Assembly: GCA_946477805.1 (NCBI GenBank)
Contig: CAMKZP010000001.1
Span: forward strand, 1-54,155
Direction: 5' to 3'
Length of the DNA: 54,155 bases
Source of the DNA: an uncultured Enterobacter sp.
GTDB taxonomy: Bacteria > Pseudomonadota > Gammaproteobacteria > Enterobacterales > Enterobacteriaceae
Of this stretch, positions 15,874 to 24,645 are shown piece by piece (position 1 is the first letter of the stretch; every line of letters begins with the position of its first letter). The notes beneath the pieces were generated by a model, which was given only the letters and a program-made list of their open reading frames with translations, searched no databases and was not told the DNA's origin. Position numbers and translations under genes: made by a program.

Positions 15874-16902
15874 TTACTTATCCCAGCTCAGAATAACTTT
15901 CCCAGACTGGCCTGAGCGCATCGCGTCAAAGCCCTGCTGGAACTCATCGATAGAGAAACGATGAGTAATGATCGGGGAGAGATCCAGGCCGGACTGGATC
16001 AGCGCCGCCATTTTGTACCAGGTCTCGAACATTTCGCGGCCATAGATGCCTTTGATGAACAGCCCCTTGAAGATAACCTTGTTCCAGTCAATGGACATAT
16101 CTGACGGCGGAATACCCAGCATCGCGATGCGGCCACCGTGGTTCATGGTGTCGAGCATGGTGCGGAACGCCGGTGGCGCACCGGACATCTCCAGGCCGAC
16201 GTCAAAGCCTTCGGTCATGCCCAGCTCTTCCATCACGTCGGTCAGGCTCTCTCTGGAGACGTCCACCGCGCGGGTCACGCCCATTTTGCGCGCCAGCGAC
16301 AGGCGGTACTCGTTCACATCCGTGATCACCACGTTGCGCGCGCCCACGTGCTTCGCCACCGCTGCCGCCATAATGCCGATAGGGCCCGCGCCGGAGACCA
16401 GCACGTCTTCACCTACCAGATCAAAGGAAAGCGCGGTGTGGACCGCGTTGCCAAACGGATCGAAGATAGAGGCCAGATCGTCAGAAATGTTATCGGGGAT
16501 TTTGAACGCGTTGAAGGCCGGGATCACCAGGTATTCCGCGAAGCAGCCGGGGCGGTTTACGCCCACGCCTACGGTGTTGCGGCACAGGTGGGTGCGTCCA
16601 CCGCGGCAGTTACGGCAGTGGCCGCAGGTGATGTGACCTTCGCCAGAGACGCGATCGCCAATTTTAAAGCCTTTCACTTCCTGACCAATACCCACCACTT
16701 CGCCGACATATTCATGACCGACAACCATCGGGACCGGAATGGTTTTCTGCGACCACTGGTCCCAGTTGTAGATGTGGACGTCGGTGCCGCAGATGGCTGT
16801 TTTACGAATTTTGATCAGCAGATCGTTATGACCGACTTCCGGCTCCGGCACGTCGGTCATCCAAATCCCTTCTTCCGCTTTCAGTTTGGATAACGCTTTC
16901 AT
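15874..16902 (-). CDS. tdh: L-threonine 3-dehydrogenase
   Basis: Zinc-dependent medium-chain dehydrogenase that oxidises threonine to 2-amino-3-ketobutyrate, the substrate of Kbl. It has 342 residues against 341 in E. coli, ending in an additional Lys. Catalytic zinc ligands are seen in ICGTDVH and GHEYVGEV, the structural zinc in TCGHCRNCRGGRTHLC, and the NAD-binding Rossmann motif in VSGAGPIG. A GTG just before the ATG at 16902 is a less likely start, as GAGG lies seven bases before the ATG. It begins nine bases after the kbl stop. Confidence 0.98.
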   Translation of the reverse strand: MKALSKLKAEEGIWMTDVPEPEVGHNDLLIKIRKTAICGTDVHIYNWDQWSQKTIPVPMVVGHEYVGEVVGIGQEVKGFKIGDRVSGEGHITCGHCRNCRGGRTHLCRNTVGVGVNRPGCFAEYLVIPAFNAFKIPDNISDDLASIFDPFGNAVHTALSFDLVGEDVLVSGAGPIGIMAAAVAKHVGARNVVITDVNEYRLSLARKMGVTRAVDVSRESLTDVMEELGMTEGFDVGLEMSGAPPAFRTMLDTMNHGGRIAMLGIPPSDMSIDWNKVIFKGLFIKGIYGREMFETWYKMAALIQSGLDLSPIITHRFSIDEFQQGFDAMRSGQSGKVILSWDK

Positions 16903-16911
16903 CACACGTCC

Positions 16912-18108
16912 TCAGGCAATTACGCCCAGCTGTTTGCCGATGCGGGTAAAGGCTTCCACCGCACGTTCAATTTGTTCAGGCGAGTGCGCCGCAGACATCT
17001 GGGTGCGGATACGCGCCTGACCTTTAGGCACCACCGGGAAGAAGAACCCGGTGACGTAAATCCCTTCTTTCTGCAGTTCGCGGGCAAAGTTCTGCGCGAC
17101 AACCGCATCGCCCAGCATCACCGGAATGATCGCGTGGTCAGCACCGGCCAGGGTAAAGCCTGCCGCGCTCATTTTTTCGCGGAACAGGCGGGCGTTGGAC
17201 CACAGACGGTCGCGCAGTTCAGCGCCTGATTCCACCATCTCCAGCACTTTGATAGAGGCAGACACGATGGCCGGGGCCAGGGAATTGGAGAACAGATACG
17301 GGCGGGAGCGCTGACGCAGCCACTCAACCACCTCTTTACGCGCCGCGGTATAGCCGCCGGACGCGCCGCCGAGCGCTTTGCCCAGCGTGCCGGTGATGAT
17401 ATCCACGCGGCCCATCACGTCGCAGTATTCGTGGGAACCGCGGCCGTTTTCGCCCACAAAGCCAACCGCGTGGGAGTCATCGACCATCACCAGCGCGTCG
17501 TATTTATCTGCCAGGTCGCACACGCCCTTCAGGTTGGCGATCACGCCGTCCATTGAGAACACGCCGTCGGTAGCGATCAGCACGTGGCGAGCGCCAGCTT
17601 CACGCGCCTCTTTCAGGCGCGCTTCCAGCTCGGCCATGTCGTTGTTGGCGTAGCGGAAACGCTTCGCTTTACACAGGCGCACGCCGTCGATGATGGAGGC
17701 GTGGTTCAGGGCGTCGGAGATAATCGCATCTTCTGCGCCGAGCAGCGTCTCAAACAGGCCGCCGTTGGCATCGAAGCAGGAGGAGTACAGAATCGCGTCT
17801 TCCATTCCCAGGAAGTTCGCCAGCTTTTGCTCAAGCTGCTTGTGGCTGTCCTGTGTCCCGCAGATAAAGCGCACGGAGGCCATACCGAAGCCGTGGGTAT
17901 CCATGCCGCTTTTCGCCGCGGCAATCAGCTCAGGGTGATTCGCAAGACCCAGGTAGTTGTTCGCACAAAAGTTGATCACGTGGCTGCCGTCGGCAACGGT
18001 GATGTCCGCCTGCTGTGCAGACGTGATAATACGCTCTTCTTTGAACAACCCTTCCGCACGTGCGGTATCGAGGTCGCTGTTTAACTGTTTGTAAAAATCA
18101 CCACGCAT
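16912..18108 (-). CDS. kbl: Glycine C-acetyltransferase (2-amino-3-ketobutyrate CoA ligase)
   Basis: Pyridoxal-phosphate enzyme of the alpha-oxoamine synthase family that cleaves 2-amino-3-ketobutyrate with CoA to glycine and acetyl-CoA, completing threonine breakdown with Tdh. It has 398 residues, the E. coli length. The PLP lysine lies in IITGTLGKALGGASGGY (about 244), with the cofactor-binding DDSHAVGFVG segment before it and FCANNYLGL near the N-terminus. First gene of kbl-tdh, divergent from hldD. In E. coli the operon is controlled by Lrp; I could not pick out sites by eye. Confidence 0.98.
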   Translation of the reverse strand: MRGDFYKQLNSDLDTARAEGLFKEERIITSAQQADITVADGSHVINFCANNYLGLANHPELIAAAKSGMDTHGFGMASVRFICGTQDSHKQLEQKLANFLGMEDAILYSSCFDANGGLFETLLGAEDAIISDALNHASIIDGVRLCKAKRFRYANNDMAELEARLKEAREAGARHVLIATDGVFSMDGVIANLKGVCDLADKYDALVMVDDSHAVGFVGENGRGSHEYCDVMGRVDIITGTLGKALGGASGGYTAARKEVVEWLRQRSRPYLFSNSLAPAIVSASIKVLEMVESGAELRDRLWSNARLFREKMSAAGFTLAGADHAIIPVMLGDAVVAQNFARELQKEGIYVTGFFFPVVPKGQARIRTQMSAAHSPEQIERAVEAFTRIGKQLGVIA

Positions 18109-18448
18109 TGCAATTCTCCAGACTCGGCAAATTTCGGCACATATTACCCAAACCTATACTTCATGACGAGATGACGCATTATCTCTTCTCGTTTTTGCAG
18201 CATAAATCACGCGTCACATTTGTTGCACCTACACAAAATCATTCACGCTGTATCCAGCGGCAAGCGAAAAAATCCCCGGGAGCAGGGATAACTGTGTAAC
18301 GGGGGTTTCTAAGCGCAGCCAACGGCGGGGCAGCTTGAAGGATAAAGTGTATGTCGGTGAATGGCTGAAGAGAGGTCATTGTGATGATATGATAAAGATA
18401 TTAGCGTCCGGGATTGTCCCCGGGCTCAACACTTCAAAGGTTACAGTT
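18109..18448. promoter_or_regulatory. Divergent region between kbl and hldD
   Basis: This 340-base gap holds the promoters of kbl (minus) and hldD (plus). Towards hldD there is a CTTGAA at 18334-18339 and a TATGAT at 18388-18393 that could be a -10 box; they are too far apart to pair. The frame upstream of hldD stays open back to 18335, but it has no family support as a protein extension. No further gene is visible. Confidence 0.4.
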
Positions 18449-19381
18449 ATGATCATCGTTACCGGCGGCGCGGGCTTTATCGGCAGCAATATTATTAAGG
18501 CCCTCAATGACAAAGGCATCACCGACATTCTGGTGGTGGACAACCTGAAAGACGGCACCAAGTTCGTAAACCTGGTGGACCTGAACATCGCTGACTATAT
18601 GGATAAAGAAGACTTCCTTATCCAGATTATGGCCGGTGAAGAGCTTGGCGATATCGAAGCCATCTTCCACGAAGGCGCGTGCTCTTCCACCACCGAGTGG
18701 GACGGCAAGTACATGATGGACAATAACTATCAGTACTCTAAAGAACTGCTGCACTACTGCCTGGAACGTGAAATTCCGTTCCTGTATGCCTCATCAGCGG
18801 CCACCTACGGCGGGCGCACGTCTGACTTTATCGAATCCCGCGAATACGAGCAGCCGCTGAACGTTTACGGTTACTCCAAGTTCCTGTTCGACGAGTACGT
18901 GCGTCAGGTGCTGCCAGAAGCGAATTCGCAGATCGTCGGCTTCCGCTACTTCAACGTTTACGGGCCGCGCGAAGGCCACAAAGGCAGCATGGCGAGCGTG
19001 GCATTCCACCTGAATACTCAGTTGAACAACGGCGAAAGCCCGAAACTGTTCGAAGGCAGCGACGGCTTCAAGCGTGACTTCGTCTATGTAGGCGACGTGG
19101 CGGCCGTGAATCTGTGGTTCTGGGAAAATGGCGTCTCCGGCATCTTCAACCTGGGCACGGGCCGCGCGGAGTCCTTCCAGGCGGTAGCCGATGCCGCACT
19201 GGCCTATCACCAGAAAGGCAGCCTTGAGTACATTCCGTTCCCGGACAAACTGAAAGGGCGCTACCAGGCATTCACCCAGGCCGACCTGACCAACCTGCGT
19301 GCGGCGGGCTACGACAAGCCGTTCAAAACCGTTGCCGAAGGCGTGACGGAATATATGGCCTGGCTGAACCGCGACGCATAA
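18449..19381 (+). CDS. hldD: ADP-L-glycero-D-manno-heptose 6-epimerase
   Basis: Last enzyme of ADP-heptose synthesis; it epimerises ADP-D,D-heptose to ADP-L,D-heptose, the donor used by WaaC, WaaF and WaaQ in this window. It has 310 residues, the E. coli length (also called RfaD/GmhD). It is an extended short-chain dehydrogenase: the NADP-binding motif TGGAGFIGSN is at residues 5-14, followed by SSAATYGG and the YxxxK pair in VYGYSKFLFDEY. The ATG at 18449 gives the MIIVTGGAGF family start. It is the first gene of hldD-waaF-waaC, with waaF two bases after its stop. Confidence 0.98.
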   Translation: MIIVTGGAGFIGSNIIKALNDKGITDILVVDNLKDGTKFVNLVDLNIADYMDKEDFLIQIMAGEELGDIEAIFHEGACSSTTEWDGKYMMDNNYQYSKELLHYCLEREIPFLYASSAATYGGRTSDFIESREYEQPLNVYGYSKFLFDEYVRQVLPEANSQIVGFRYFNVYGPREGHKGSMASVAFHLNTQLNNGESPKLFEGSDGFKRDFVYVGDVAAVNLWFWENGVSGIFNLGTGRAESFQAVADAALAYHQKGSLEYIPFPDKLKGRYQAFTQADLTNLRAAGYDKPFKTVAEGVTEYMAWLNRDA

Positions 19382-19383
19382 GT

Positions 19384-20430
19384 ATGAAAATTCTGGTGAT
19401 CGGCCCGTCATGGGTGGGCGACATGATGATGTCGCAAAGTCTCTATCGCACGCTCAAGGCGCGCTATCCCCAGGCGATAATTGACGTGATGGCGCCCGCG
19501 TGGTGCCGTCCACTGCTATCGCGTATGCCGGAAGTGAATGAGGCTATCCCGATGCCGCTCGGCCACGGGGCCCTGGAAATTGGCGAACGCCGCAGGCTCG
19601 GTCACACCCTGCGCGACAAACGCTACGACCGCGCCTGGGTGCTGCCAAACTCCTTCAAATCTGCCCTGGTGCCTTTCTTTGCTGGCATACCGCACCGCAC
19701 CGGCTGGCGCGGTGAAATGCGCTACGGACTGCTGAACGACGCGCGGGTGCTAGACAAAGAGGCCTGGCCGCTCATGGTGGAACGCTACGTGGCGCTGGCC
19801 TACGATAAAGGCGTCATGCGCAGCGCGAAAGACCTGCCGCAGCCGCTGCTTTGGCCGCAGCTACTGGTCAACGAGGGTGAGAAATCCCAGACGTGCAGCG
19901 CCTTTGGCATATCGTCTGAACGCCCAACAATCGGCTTCTGCCCCGGCGCCGAATTCGGCCCGGCAAAACGCTGGCCGCACTATCACTATGCCGCGCTGGC
20001 GAAACAGCTGATCGATGAAGGCTATCAGATTGTCCTGTTCGGCTCGGCAAAAGACCACGATGCAGGGAACGAAATCCTCGCGTCGCTCAGCGTTGAACAG
20101 CAGGCCTGGTGCCGCAACCTGGCCGGCGAAACGGAGCTGGAGCAGGCGGTTATCCTGATTGCCGCCTGCAGGGCCGTCGTCACCAACGACTCCGGGCTGA
20201 TGCACGTGGCCGCCGCGCTGGATCGCCCGCTGGTGGCGCTGTATGGCCCAAGCAGCCCCGACTTCACGCCGCCGCTGTCGCATAAAGCGCGGGTCATTCG
20301 CCTGATTGACGGTTACCACAAGGTGCGTAAGGGCGAGGGTGCAGAAGGCTATCACCAGAGCCTGATTGACATTACGCCAGAGCGCGTGCTCGAGGAGCTC
20401 AACGCGCTGCTGTTGAGCGAAGAAGGATAA
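19384..20430 (+). CDS. waaF: ADP-heptose:LPS heptosyltransferase II
   Basis: GT9 enzyme at the inner face of the inner membrane that adds the second L,D-heptose to heptose I of the LPS inner core. It has 348 residues, the E. coli length. The N-terminal GPSWVGDMMMSQ carries the catalytic-type Asp13. The C-terminal ADP-heptose site shows as GFCPGAEFGPAKRWP and TNDSGLMHVAAAL. It sits between hldD and waaC with gaps of two and three bases, so the trio is clearly one transcription unit. Confidence 0.98.
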   Translation: MKILVIGPSWVGDMMMSQSLYRTLKARYPQAIIDVMAPAWCRPLLSRMPEVNEAIPMPLGHGALEIGERRRLGHTLRDKRYDRAWVLPNSFKSALVPFFAGIPHRTGWRGEMRYGLLNDARVLDKEAWPLMVERYVALAYDKGVMRSAKDLPQPLLWPQLLVNEGEKSQTCSAFGISSERPTIGFCPGAEFGPAKRWPHYHYAALAKQLIDEGYQIVLFGSAKDHDAGNEILASLSVEQQAWCRNLAGETELEQAVILIAACRAVVTNDSGLMHVAAALDRPLVALYGPSSPDFTPPLSHKARVIRLIDGYHKVRKGEGAEGYHQSLIDITPERVLEELNALLLSEEG

Positions 20431-20433
20431 CGG

Positions 20434-21417
20434 ATGCGGGTACTGATCGTTAAAACCTCTTCGATGGGCGATGTCCTGCACACGCTGCCGTCGCTGACGG
20501 ACGCCATGCGGGCCATCCCCGGCATTCGTTTTGACTGGGCGGTGGAAGAAGGCTTCGCGCAGATCCCCACCTGGCATGAAGCGGTTGACCGCGCGATCCC
20601 GGTGGCGATTCGCCGCTGGCGTAAGGCCTGGTTCTCCGCGCCGGTTAAAGCCGAGCGCAAAGCCTTTCGCGATGCGGTGCAGGCTCAGCGTTACGATGCC
20701 ATCATCGACGCGCAGGGTTTGGTCAAAAGCGCCGCGCTGGTAACGCGTCTGGCGCACGGCGTAAAGCACGGAATGGACTGGCAAACCGCCCGCGAGCCGC
20801 TGGCAAGCCTGTTCTATAACCGTCGCCACCACATCGCAAAGCAGCAGCACGCCGTCGAACGTACCCGTGAACTCTTTGCAAAAAGCCTGGGCTATGCGAA
20901 ACCGGAAACCCAGGGTGATTACGCCATTGCGCAGCATTTTTTGAGCGGTACCGATCAACAAACGCAGCCCTATCTCATCTTCCTGCATGCCACAACGCGC
21001 GACGATAAGCACTGGCCGGAAACGCACTGGCGCAGACTGATTGAACTAATGCAACCTACCGGTATCCATATTAAACTGCCGTGGGGCGCAGAACATGAGC
21101 GACAGCGTGCTGAACGTCTCGCCGCGGGTTTCTCGCACGTGGACGTTTTGCCCAAACTCACGCTGGCGCAAGTAGCCGCCGAGCTCGCGGGAGCGAACGC
21201 TGTCGTTTCTGTTGATACGGGCTTAAGCCATCTGACTGCAGCGCTGGATCGGCCAAACATCACGATTTTTGGCCCGACCGATCCCGGTTTGATCGGGGGT
21301 TACGGTAGAAACCAGCATCAGATGGTTAGCCCGACTCAGCAAACGGGGGATATTAGTGCAGATGCTATTTTTTCATTTTTACAGAGCAGCCATTGGCTTT
21401 CCAACAGGGATATTTAA
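20434..21417 (+). CDS. waaC: ADP-heptose:LPS heptosyltransferase I
   Basis: GT9 enzyme that adds the first L,D-heptose to Kdo2-lipid A. It has 327 residues against 319 in E. coli. The catalytic-type Asp13 lies in SSMGDVLHTLP, acceptor-binding basic residues follow in IRRWRKAWF, and the donor site is SVDTGLSHLTAALDRP. The extra length and the divergent last 40 residues (after GLIGGYG) form a C-terminus that differs from E. coli. It is followed three bases later by an accessory glycosyltransferase, where the strain-variable part begins. Confidence 0.97.
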   Translation: MRVLIVKTSSMGDVLHTLPSLTDAMRAIPGIRFDWAVEEGFAQIPTWHEAVDRAIPVAIRRWRKAWFSAPVKAERKAFRDAVQAQRYDAIIDAQGLVKSAALVTRLAHGVKHGMDWQTAREPLASLFYNRRHHIAKQQHAVERTRELFAKSLGYAKPETQGDYAIAQHFLSGTDQQTQPYLIFLHATTRDDKHWPETHWRRLIELMQPTGIHIKLPWGAEHERQRAERLAAGFSHVDVLPKLTLAQVAAELAGANAVVSVDTGLSHLTAALDRPNITIFGPTDPGLIGGYGRNQHQMVSPTQQTGDISADAIFSFLQSSHWLSNRDI

Positions 21418-21420
21418 CCC

Positions 21421-22530
21421 ATGAGTTACGTATTTCTGCTGATTTTACTCTTTCCGGTGAAGATCATCCGGAAGCTGTTCCGGAAAGACACAGGTAAAAA
21501 CCTTGTCATTCAGACAGCCAAAATCGGTGATTTTGTTAACGCAACGCCTCTTCTGGCGTACCTGCAAAAAAGCGATGTGCTGATCAGTCGCGGCGTGGGT
21601 GCGCTGGCGAAGCATGATGAAACCATCGACCAGATCTACTTCATTGAGCAGCACAAGCGCAGCCTGTGGCGTAAGCTCTGCTTTGCCTGCAGGATCATGA
21701 ATCGCTATGACAACGTGTATCTCCTGCAGCCCAATAACGTAAATCTTTTTTTCGCCTCCGCATGTAATGCAAAAAATAAGCAATTTTTAAGCATTTATAC
21801 CCGCAGATGGTATCAGGGGATTTTCTATACAACAGCTGACGGTATCGTTGAGCACGGTAAACGGACGCTGTCGGTGACGAACTACCTGAAACTGGCGGAT
21901 CGGTCACTCACGTGGCAAGACTCACCCAAGCACGCCACAAAACCCCTCTTCAAGCCTGCAAGCTATCCGCCAGCCCTCGATAAACCCGGCGTGATCCGCA
22001 TCGGGATCAGCATTGCGGCGGGGAATAAGGCCAAAACCGTTCCGCCGGTCATCTGGAAGCGAATTATCGATCGCCTTGCCGATTTACCCTGCGAGTTCTA
22101 CGTTTTTGGCGCCCCGAACGAACAGTCGTGGATGGACGATATCACCCGCCTTTACGGTGACATCCCGAATGTGGTTAATCTCATTGGTGACATTTCTCTT
22201 GAAGAGCTTCCCTGGGCCATTTCGAAGATGGATTGCTATATCGCCTCTGACTCCGGGAATATTTACATTGCCGACGCCGTTGGTGTGCCAATCGTTATGC
22301 TATTCGGGCCATGCTGTCACTATGAACAACGCCCTCTTGGTAACGTATTGTTGATTGGCAATGATGACAACATTTGTTCTTATGTTTTTGAAACACGTTA
22401 TTACTTTTCGCAGGAACGCGAAGAGCTATTCGGTGTTACAGAAGAAGCGTTAAGCCAGCTTAAACGCTTTATTTGTGAGTTATCGAGCGGTTATTCAATC
22501 TCCTGTAATATTGACGCCCAGGGAAACTAA
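21421..22530 (+). CDS. GT9-family glycosyltransferase (heptosyltransferase-like), accessory LPS core gene
   Basis: A 369-residue family 9 glycosyltransferase. It opens with a short hydrophobic stretch (YVFLLILLFPV) and basic residues that would hold it at the membrane. The catalytic-type Asp37 is in TAKIGDFVNATP and the nucleotide-sugar site in IASDSGNIYIADAVGVPIVMLFGP. It is clearly different from WaaC, WaaF and WaaQ and so probably transfers another heptose or sugar to the core. Base composition is lower in GC than that of waaF or waaC. It follows waaC by three bases and precedes a GT2 and waaL, a position where core genes vary between strains. Substrate unknown. Confidence 0.85.
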   Translation: MSYVFLLILLFPVKIIRKLFRKDTGKNLVIQTAKIGDFVNATPLLAYLQKSDVLISRGVGALAKHDETIDQIYFIEQHKRSLWRKLCFACRIMNRYDNVYLLQPNNVNLFFASACNAKNKQFLSIYTRRWYQGIFYTTADGIVEHGKRTLSVTNYLKLADRSLTWQDSPKHATKPLFKPASYPPALDKPGVIRIGISIAAGNKAKTVPPVIWKRIIDRLADLPCEFYVFGAPNEQSWMDDITRLYGDIPNVVNLIGDISLEELPWAISKMDCYIASDSGNIYIADAVGVPIVMLFGPCCHYEQRPLGNVLLIGNDDNICSYVFETRYYFSQEREELFGVTEEALSQLKRFICELSSGYSISCNIDAQGN

Positions 22531-22534
22531 ATTT

Positions 22535-23443
22535 ATGGCTTTTCTTAGCGTCATTATTGCCGCGCATAATGCCCAGGATACACTTCATTCTACGTTAGAA
22601 AGCCTGCACGCTGCGATTGATGATGCAGGTGAAGCTATTGAAGTTATTATCTTTAATGACAGCTCCGATGATACCACACAGGATATCGTTGACTTTTGGT
22701 TGCCAGCACTCCCCAATGTGCAATCCCGGTTCGTAGAATACCGCAACGTAGGCCATGTCCGGAACAGTGCACTCTCGTTGGCATCAGGCGAATATATTAC
22801 GATGCTGGACAGTGACGACCAATTGAAGCCATCCAGCCTGAAGGACGCAGTGGCTTTTCTTAAAGCACAGCGTCCAGATATGCTGCTGACGCGCTTGCTG
22901 GAAATTCGGGATATCAGAAAAATAAATTCATCCTGGCAGGGGTTTGCGCCCGTTTCATTGTCTCAGAGCGATGCGATAAAACGCTTCCTGCAGCATAAAG
23001 ATTTCCAGGCACATCTTATCGGCCAGTTTATTCATCGAAATTTATACGAGAGCAACCCCATCCCTTCGATAGTCTGCTACGAAGACTTTGCGGTATTTCC
23101 CGCAATGCTTATGCAGTCGGCTAAAATAGCCTATCAGCGGCAAGGTCACTATTACTACATCAAAACCAGAGAAAGTTTATCCAGCCGTCTCGACGCAGGC
23201 AAAATCACTACGCTTGTTGAATGCACATTACAGATGGAAAAAACGTTTCCGCAATCTTATGCAAACCTCATAAATTGTCACTGGTTTGATATATATAGCA
23301 ATCATCGACAATACCTTACAGAACAGCAACTACACCTCGTCAGGTCGCGGGTAAGTTCTCTCTATTCTTTTTCATTTTTCTTATCAAGCGAAGTTCGCTT
23401 CAGCTATAAAAAAAGGGTTATCGAAGCATTATGGAAAAAGTAA
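22535..23443 (+). CDS. GT2-family glycosyltransferase, accessory LPS core gene
   Basis: A 302-residue family 2 glycosyltransferase. It shows the GT-A start LSVIIAAHNAQDTL, IIFNDSSDDTT, the donor-orienting GHVRNSALSLASGEY and the metal-binding LDSDD (91-95). The C-terminal third is unlike enzymes I know. I chose the ATG at 22535; an upstream in-frame start at 22475 would overlap the preceding gene by 56 bases. Its 3' end overlaps waaL by 13 bases. AT-rich like the neighbours on both sides. It probably adds an outer-core residue at or near the O-antigen attachment site, by position only. Confidence 0.82.
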   Translation: MAFLSVIIAAHNAQDTLHSTLESLHAAIDDAGEAIEVIIFNDSSDDTTQDIVDFWLPALPNVQSRFVEYRNVGHVRNSALSLASGEYITMLDSDDQLKPSSLKDAVAFLKAQRPDMLLTRLLEIRDIRKINSSWQGFAPVSLSQSDAIKRFLQHKDFQAHLIGQFIHRNLYESNPIPSIVCYEDFAVFPAMLMQSAKIAYQRQGHYYYIKTRESLSSRLDAGKITTLVECTLQMEKTFPQSYANLINCHWFDIYSNHRQYLTEQQLHLVRSRVSSLYSFSFFLSSEVRFSYKKRVIEALWKK

Positions 23444-24642
23444 AGTTGCGTCTTTATCAGCTGACGCTAATTCTTAGCTTTATTTCGCTTGTATTAGCAC
23501 TGCTCAGTTCTGGCAAGCAAAGAGAGTTTTTCTATATCGCTATCTATGCCAGCATTATCGGCTTAGCGTTCGAATATAAAAAAATCACATTACGCCCTTT
23601 TTCAATCGCTCTTCCCATTTTGTTGATTGGGTTACTTAATTTCGTCTGGTATATGGTTTATGAATACCATGGTGAAGGCTTGAATGCTTATAGTGATTAT
23701 CTTGGTGCAAGTAAAAAGTTGATTCTAGCAAGCTTCCTGATTTTCTATCTTGACCGGTTTAAGTCTTACGTTGATAAAGCCTCCTTCCAGAAGTATTTTC
23801 TCTATGCCACAGGTACCGGCTTTGTTCTGGCCACTGGCTATGGCTTGTGGCAGGCAACGCAGGGCATGGCGCGTATTGAAATGGCTATCAATCGTGCAAC
23901 GGTTTCAGCCTATGTCTACTCAGTATTATCGTTAGCTTTCGTATACGCTCTTTATCTTCAAAAAAATGTAAAACTGTATGTTGCTGCGAGCCTCACCATA
24001 TTACTATCCTACTTCGTCATTCTTCTGACGGGCACACGTGCCGCGATGGGCTTGTATTTGCTTTTGGCGATTGTGCTTACGCTTTATCACTTCAGAAGAA
24101 TTCATCTTAAATCAACGCTGATATTTTTGTGTGTTGTAGCAGGCATTATCGTTGTAAGCTACAAGCCCTTAATTTCCCCCAAAATAGCGCAAACACAAAT
24201 CGAAATAGATAAGTTTGAAAAGGGCTATGATAAAACCTCACTCGGCGCGCGTTTCTCGATGTGGACCGTGGGTATTCAGAACGGGCTTGCGCATCCCCTG
24301 GGGCAATCAGTCGAAGATCGTCAGGTATGGACACAGCGCTATGTAAAAGAAGGGCACCCGCATCTTAAGACTGCACTGCAATTCATCAATGTGCATTTGC
24401 ATAATGAATTCATAGAAAAATATTCCCTGCAAGGGATCCCTGGACTGGCGATATTATTCTTTTTCTTTGCTTCGATGATCGGCTATGCGCTCAAAAATAG
24501 AAATGCCCTGCTGCTCACGACCATGCTTCTGCTGCTGCTGTATGGTCTGACCGACGTCATATTGTTGAGTTCAGAGGCGTTAATTTTCTTTGTAACCTTG
24601 TTTGCTTTGAGCACGCCTTTTTCACAGTCAAGGCAGCGTTAA
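23431..24642 (+). CDS. waaL: O-antigen ligase WaaL
   Basis: Integral inner-membrane protein that moves undecaprenyl-linked O-antigen to the lipid A-core on the periplasmic side. It has 403 residues with about ten to twelve hydrophobic segments. A long periplasmic loop (about 255-335) contains conserved TSLGARFSMW and the HLHNEFIEKYSLQGIPG segment, whose His and Glu/Arg residues are typical of the Wzy/WaaL family. It overlaps the preceding GT2 by 13 bases and ends the hldD operon at a terminator lying inside the tail of the convergent deacetylase gene. The sequence is AT-rich and variable, as usual for waaL. Confidence 0.92.
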   Translation: MEKVKLRLYQLTLILSFISLVLALLSSGKQREFFYIAIYASIIGLAFEYKKITLRPFSIALPILLIGLLNFVWYMVYEYHGEGLNAYSDYLGASKKLILASFLIFYLDRFKSYVDKASFQKYFLYATGTGFVLATGYGLWQATQGMARIEMAINRATVSAYVYSVLSLAFVYALYLQKNVKLYVAASLTILLSYFVILLTGTRAAMGLYLLLAIVLTLYHFRRIHLKSTLIFLCVVAGIIVVSYKPLISPKIAQTQIEIDKFEKGYDKTSLGARFSMWTVGIQNGLAHPLGQSVEDRQVWTQRYVKEGHPHLKTALQFINVHLHNEFIEKYSLQGIPGLAILFFFFASMIGYALKNRNALLLTTMLLLLLYGLTDVILLSSEALIFFVTLFALSTPFSQSRQR

Positions 24643-24645
24643 AGA

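Noticed and set aside
18334..18448. Heat-shock (sigma-32) promoter for hldD
   Set aside because: CTTGAA fits a sigma-32 -35 box, but no CCCCAT-like -10 box lies at the required distance.
18335..18448. 38-residue N-terminal extension of HldD
   Set aside because: The frame is open from a TTG at 18335, but the nucleotide-binding motif of HldD must sit at the very N-terminus and the ATG at 18449 gives the exact family length.
19861..21027. Long minus-strand open frame opposite waaF/waaC
   Set aside because: It is a GC-rich shadow of two certain genes, has no recognisable domain and no start signal. The same holds for long antisense frames opposite spoT (44529-45659), trmH (45739-46815), gpmI (10375-11271), xanP (50124-51059) and yicC (39013-39930).
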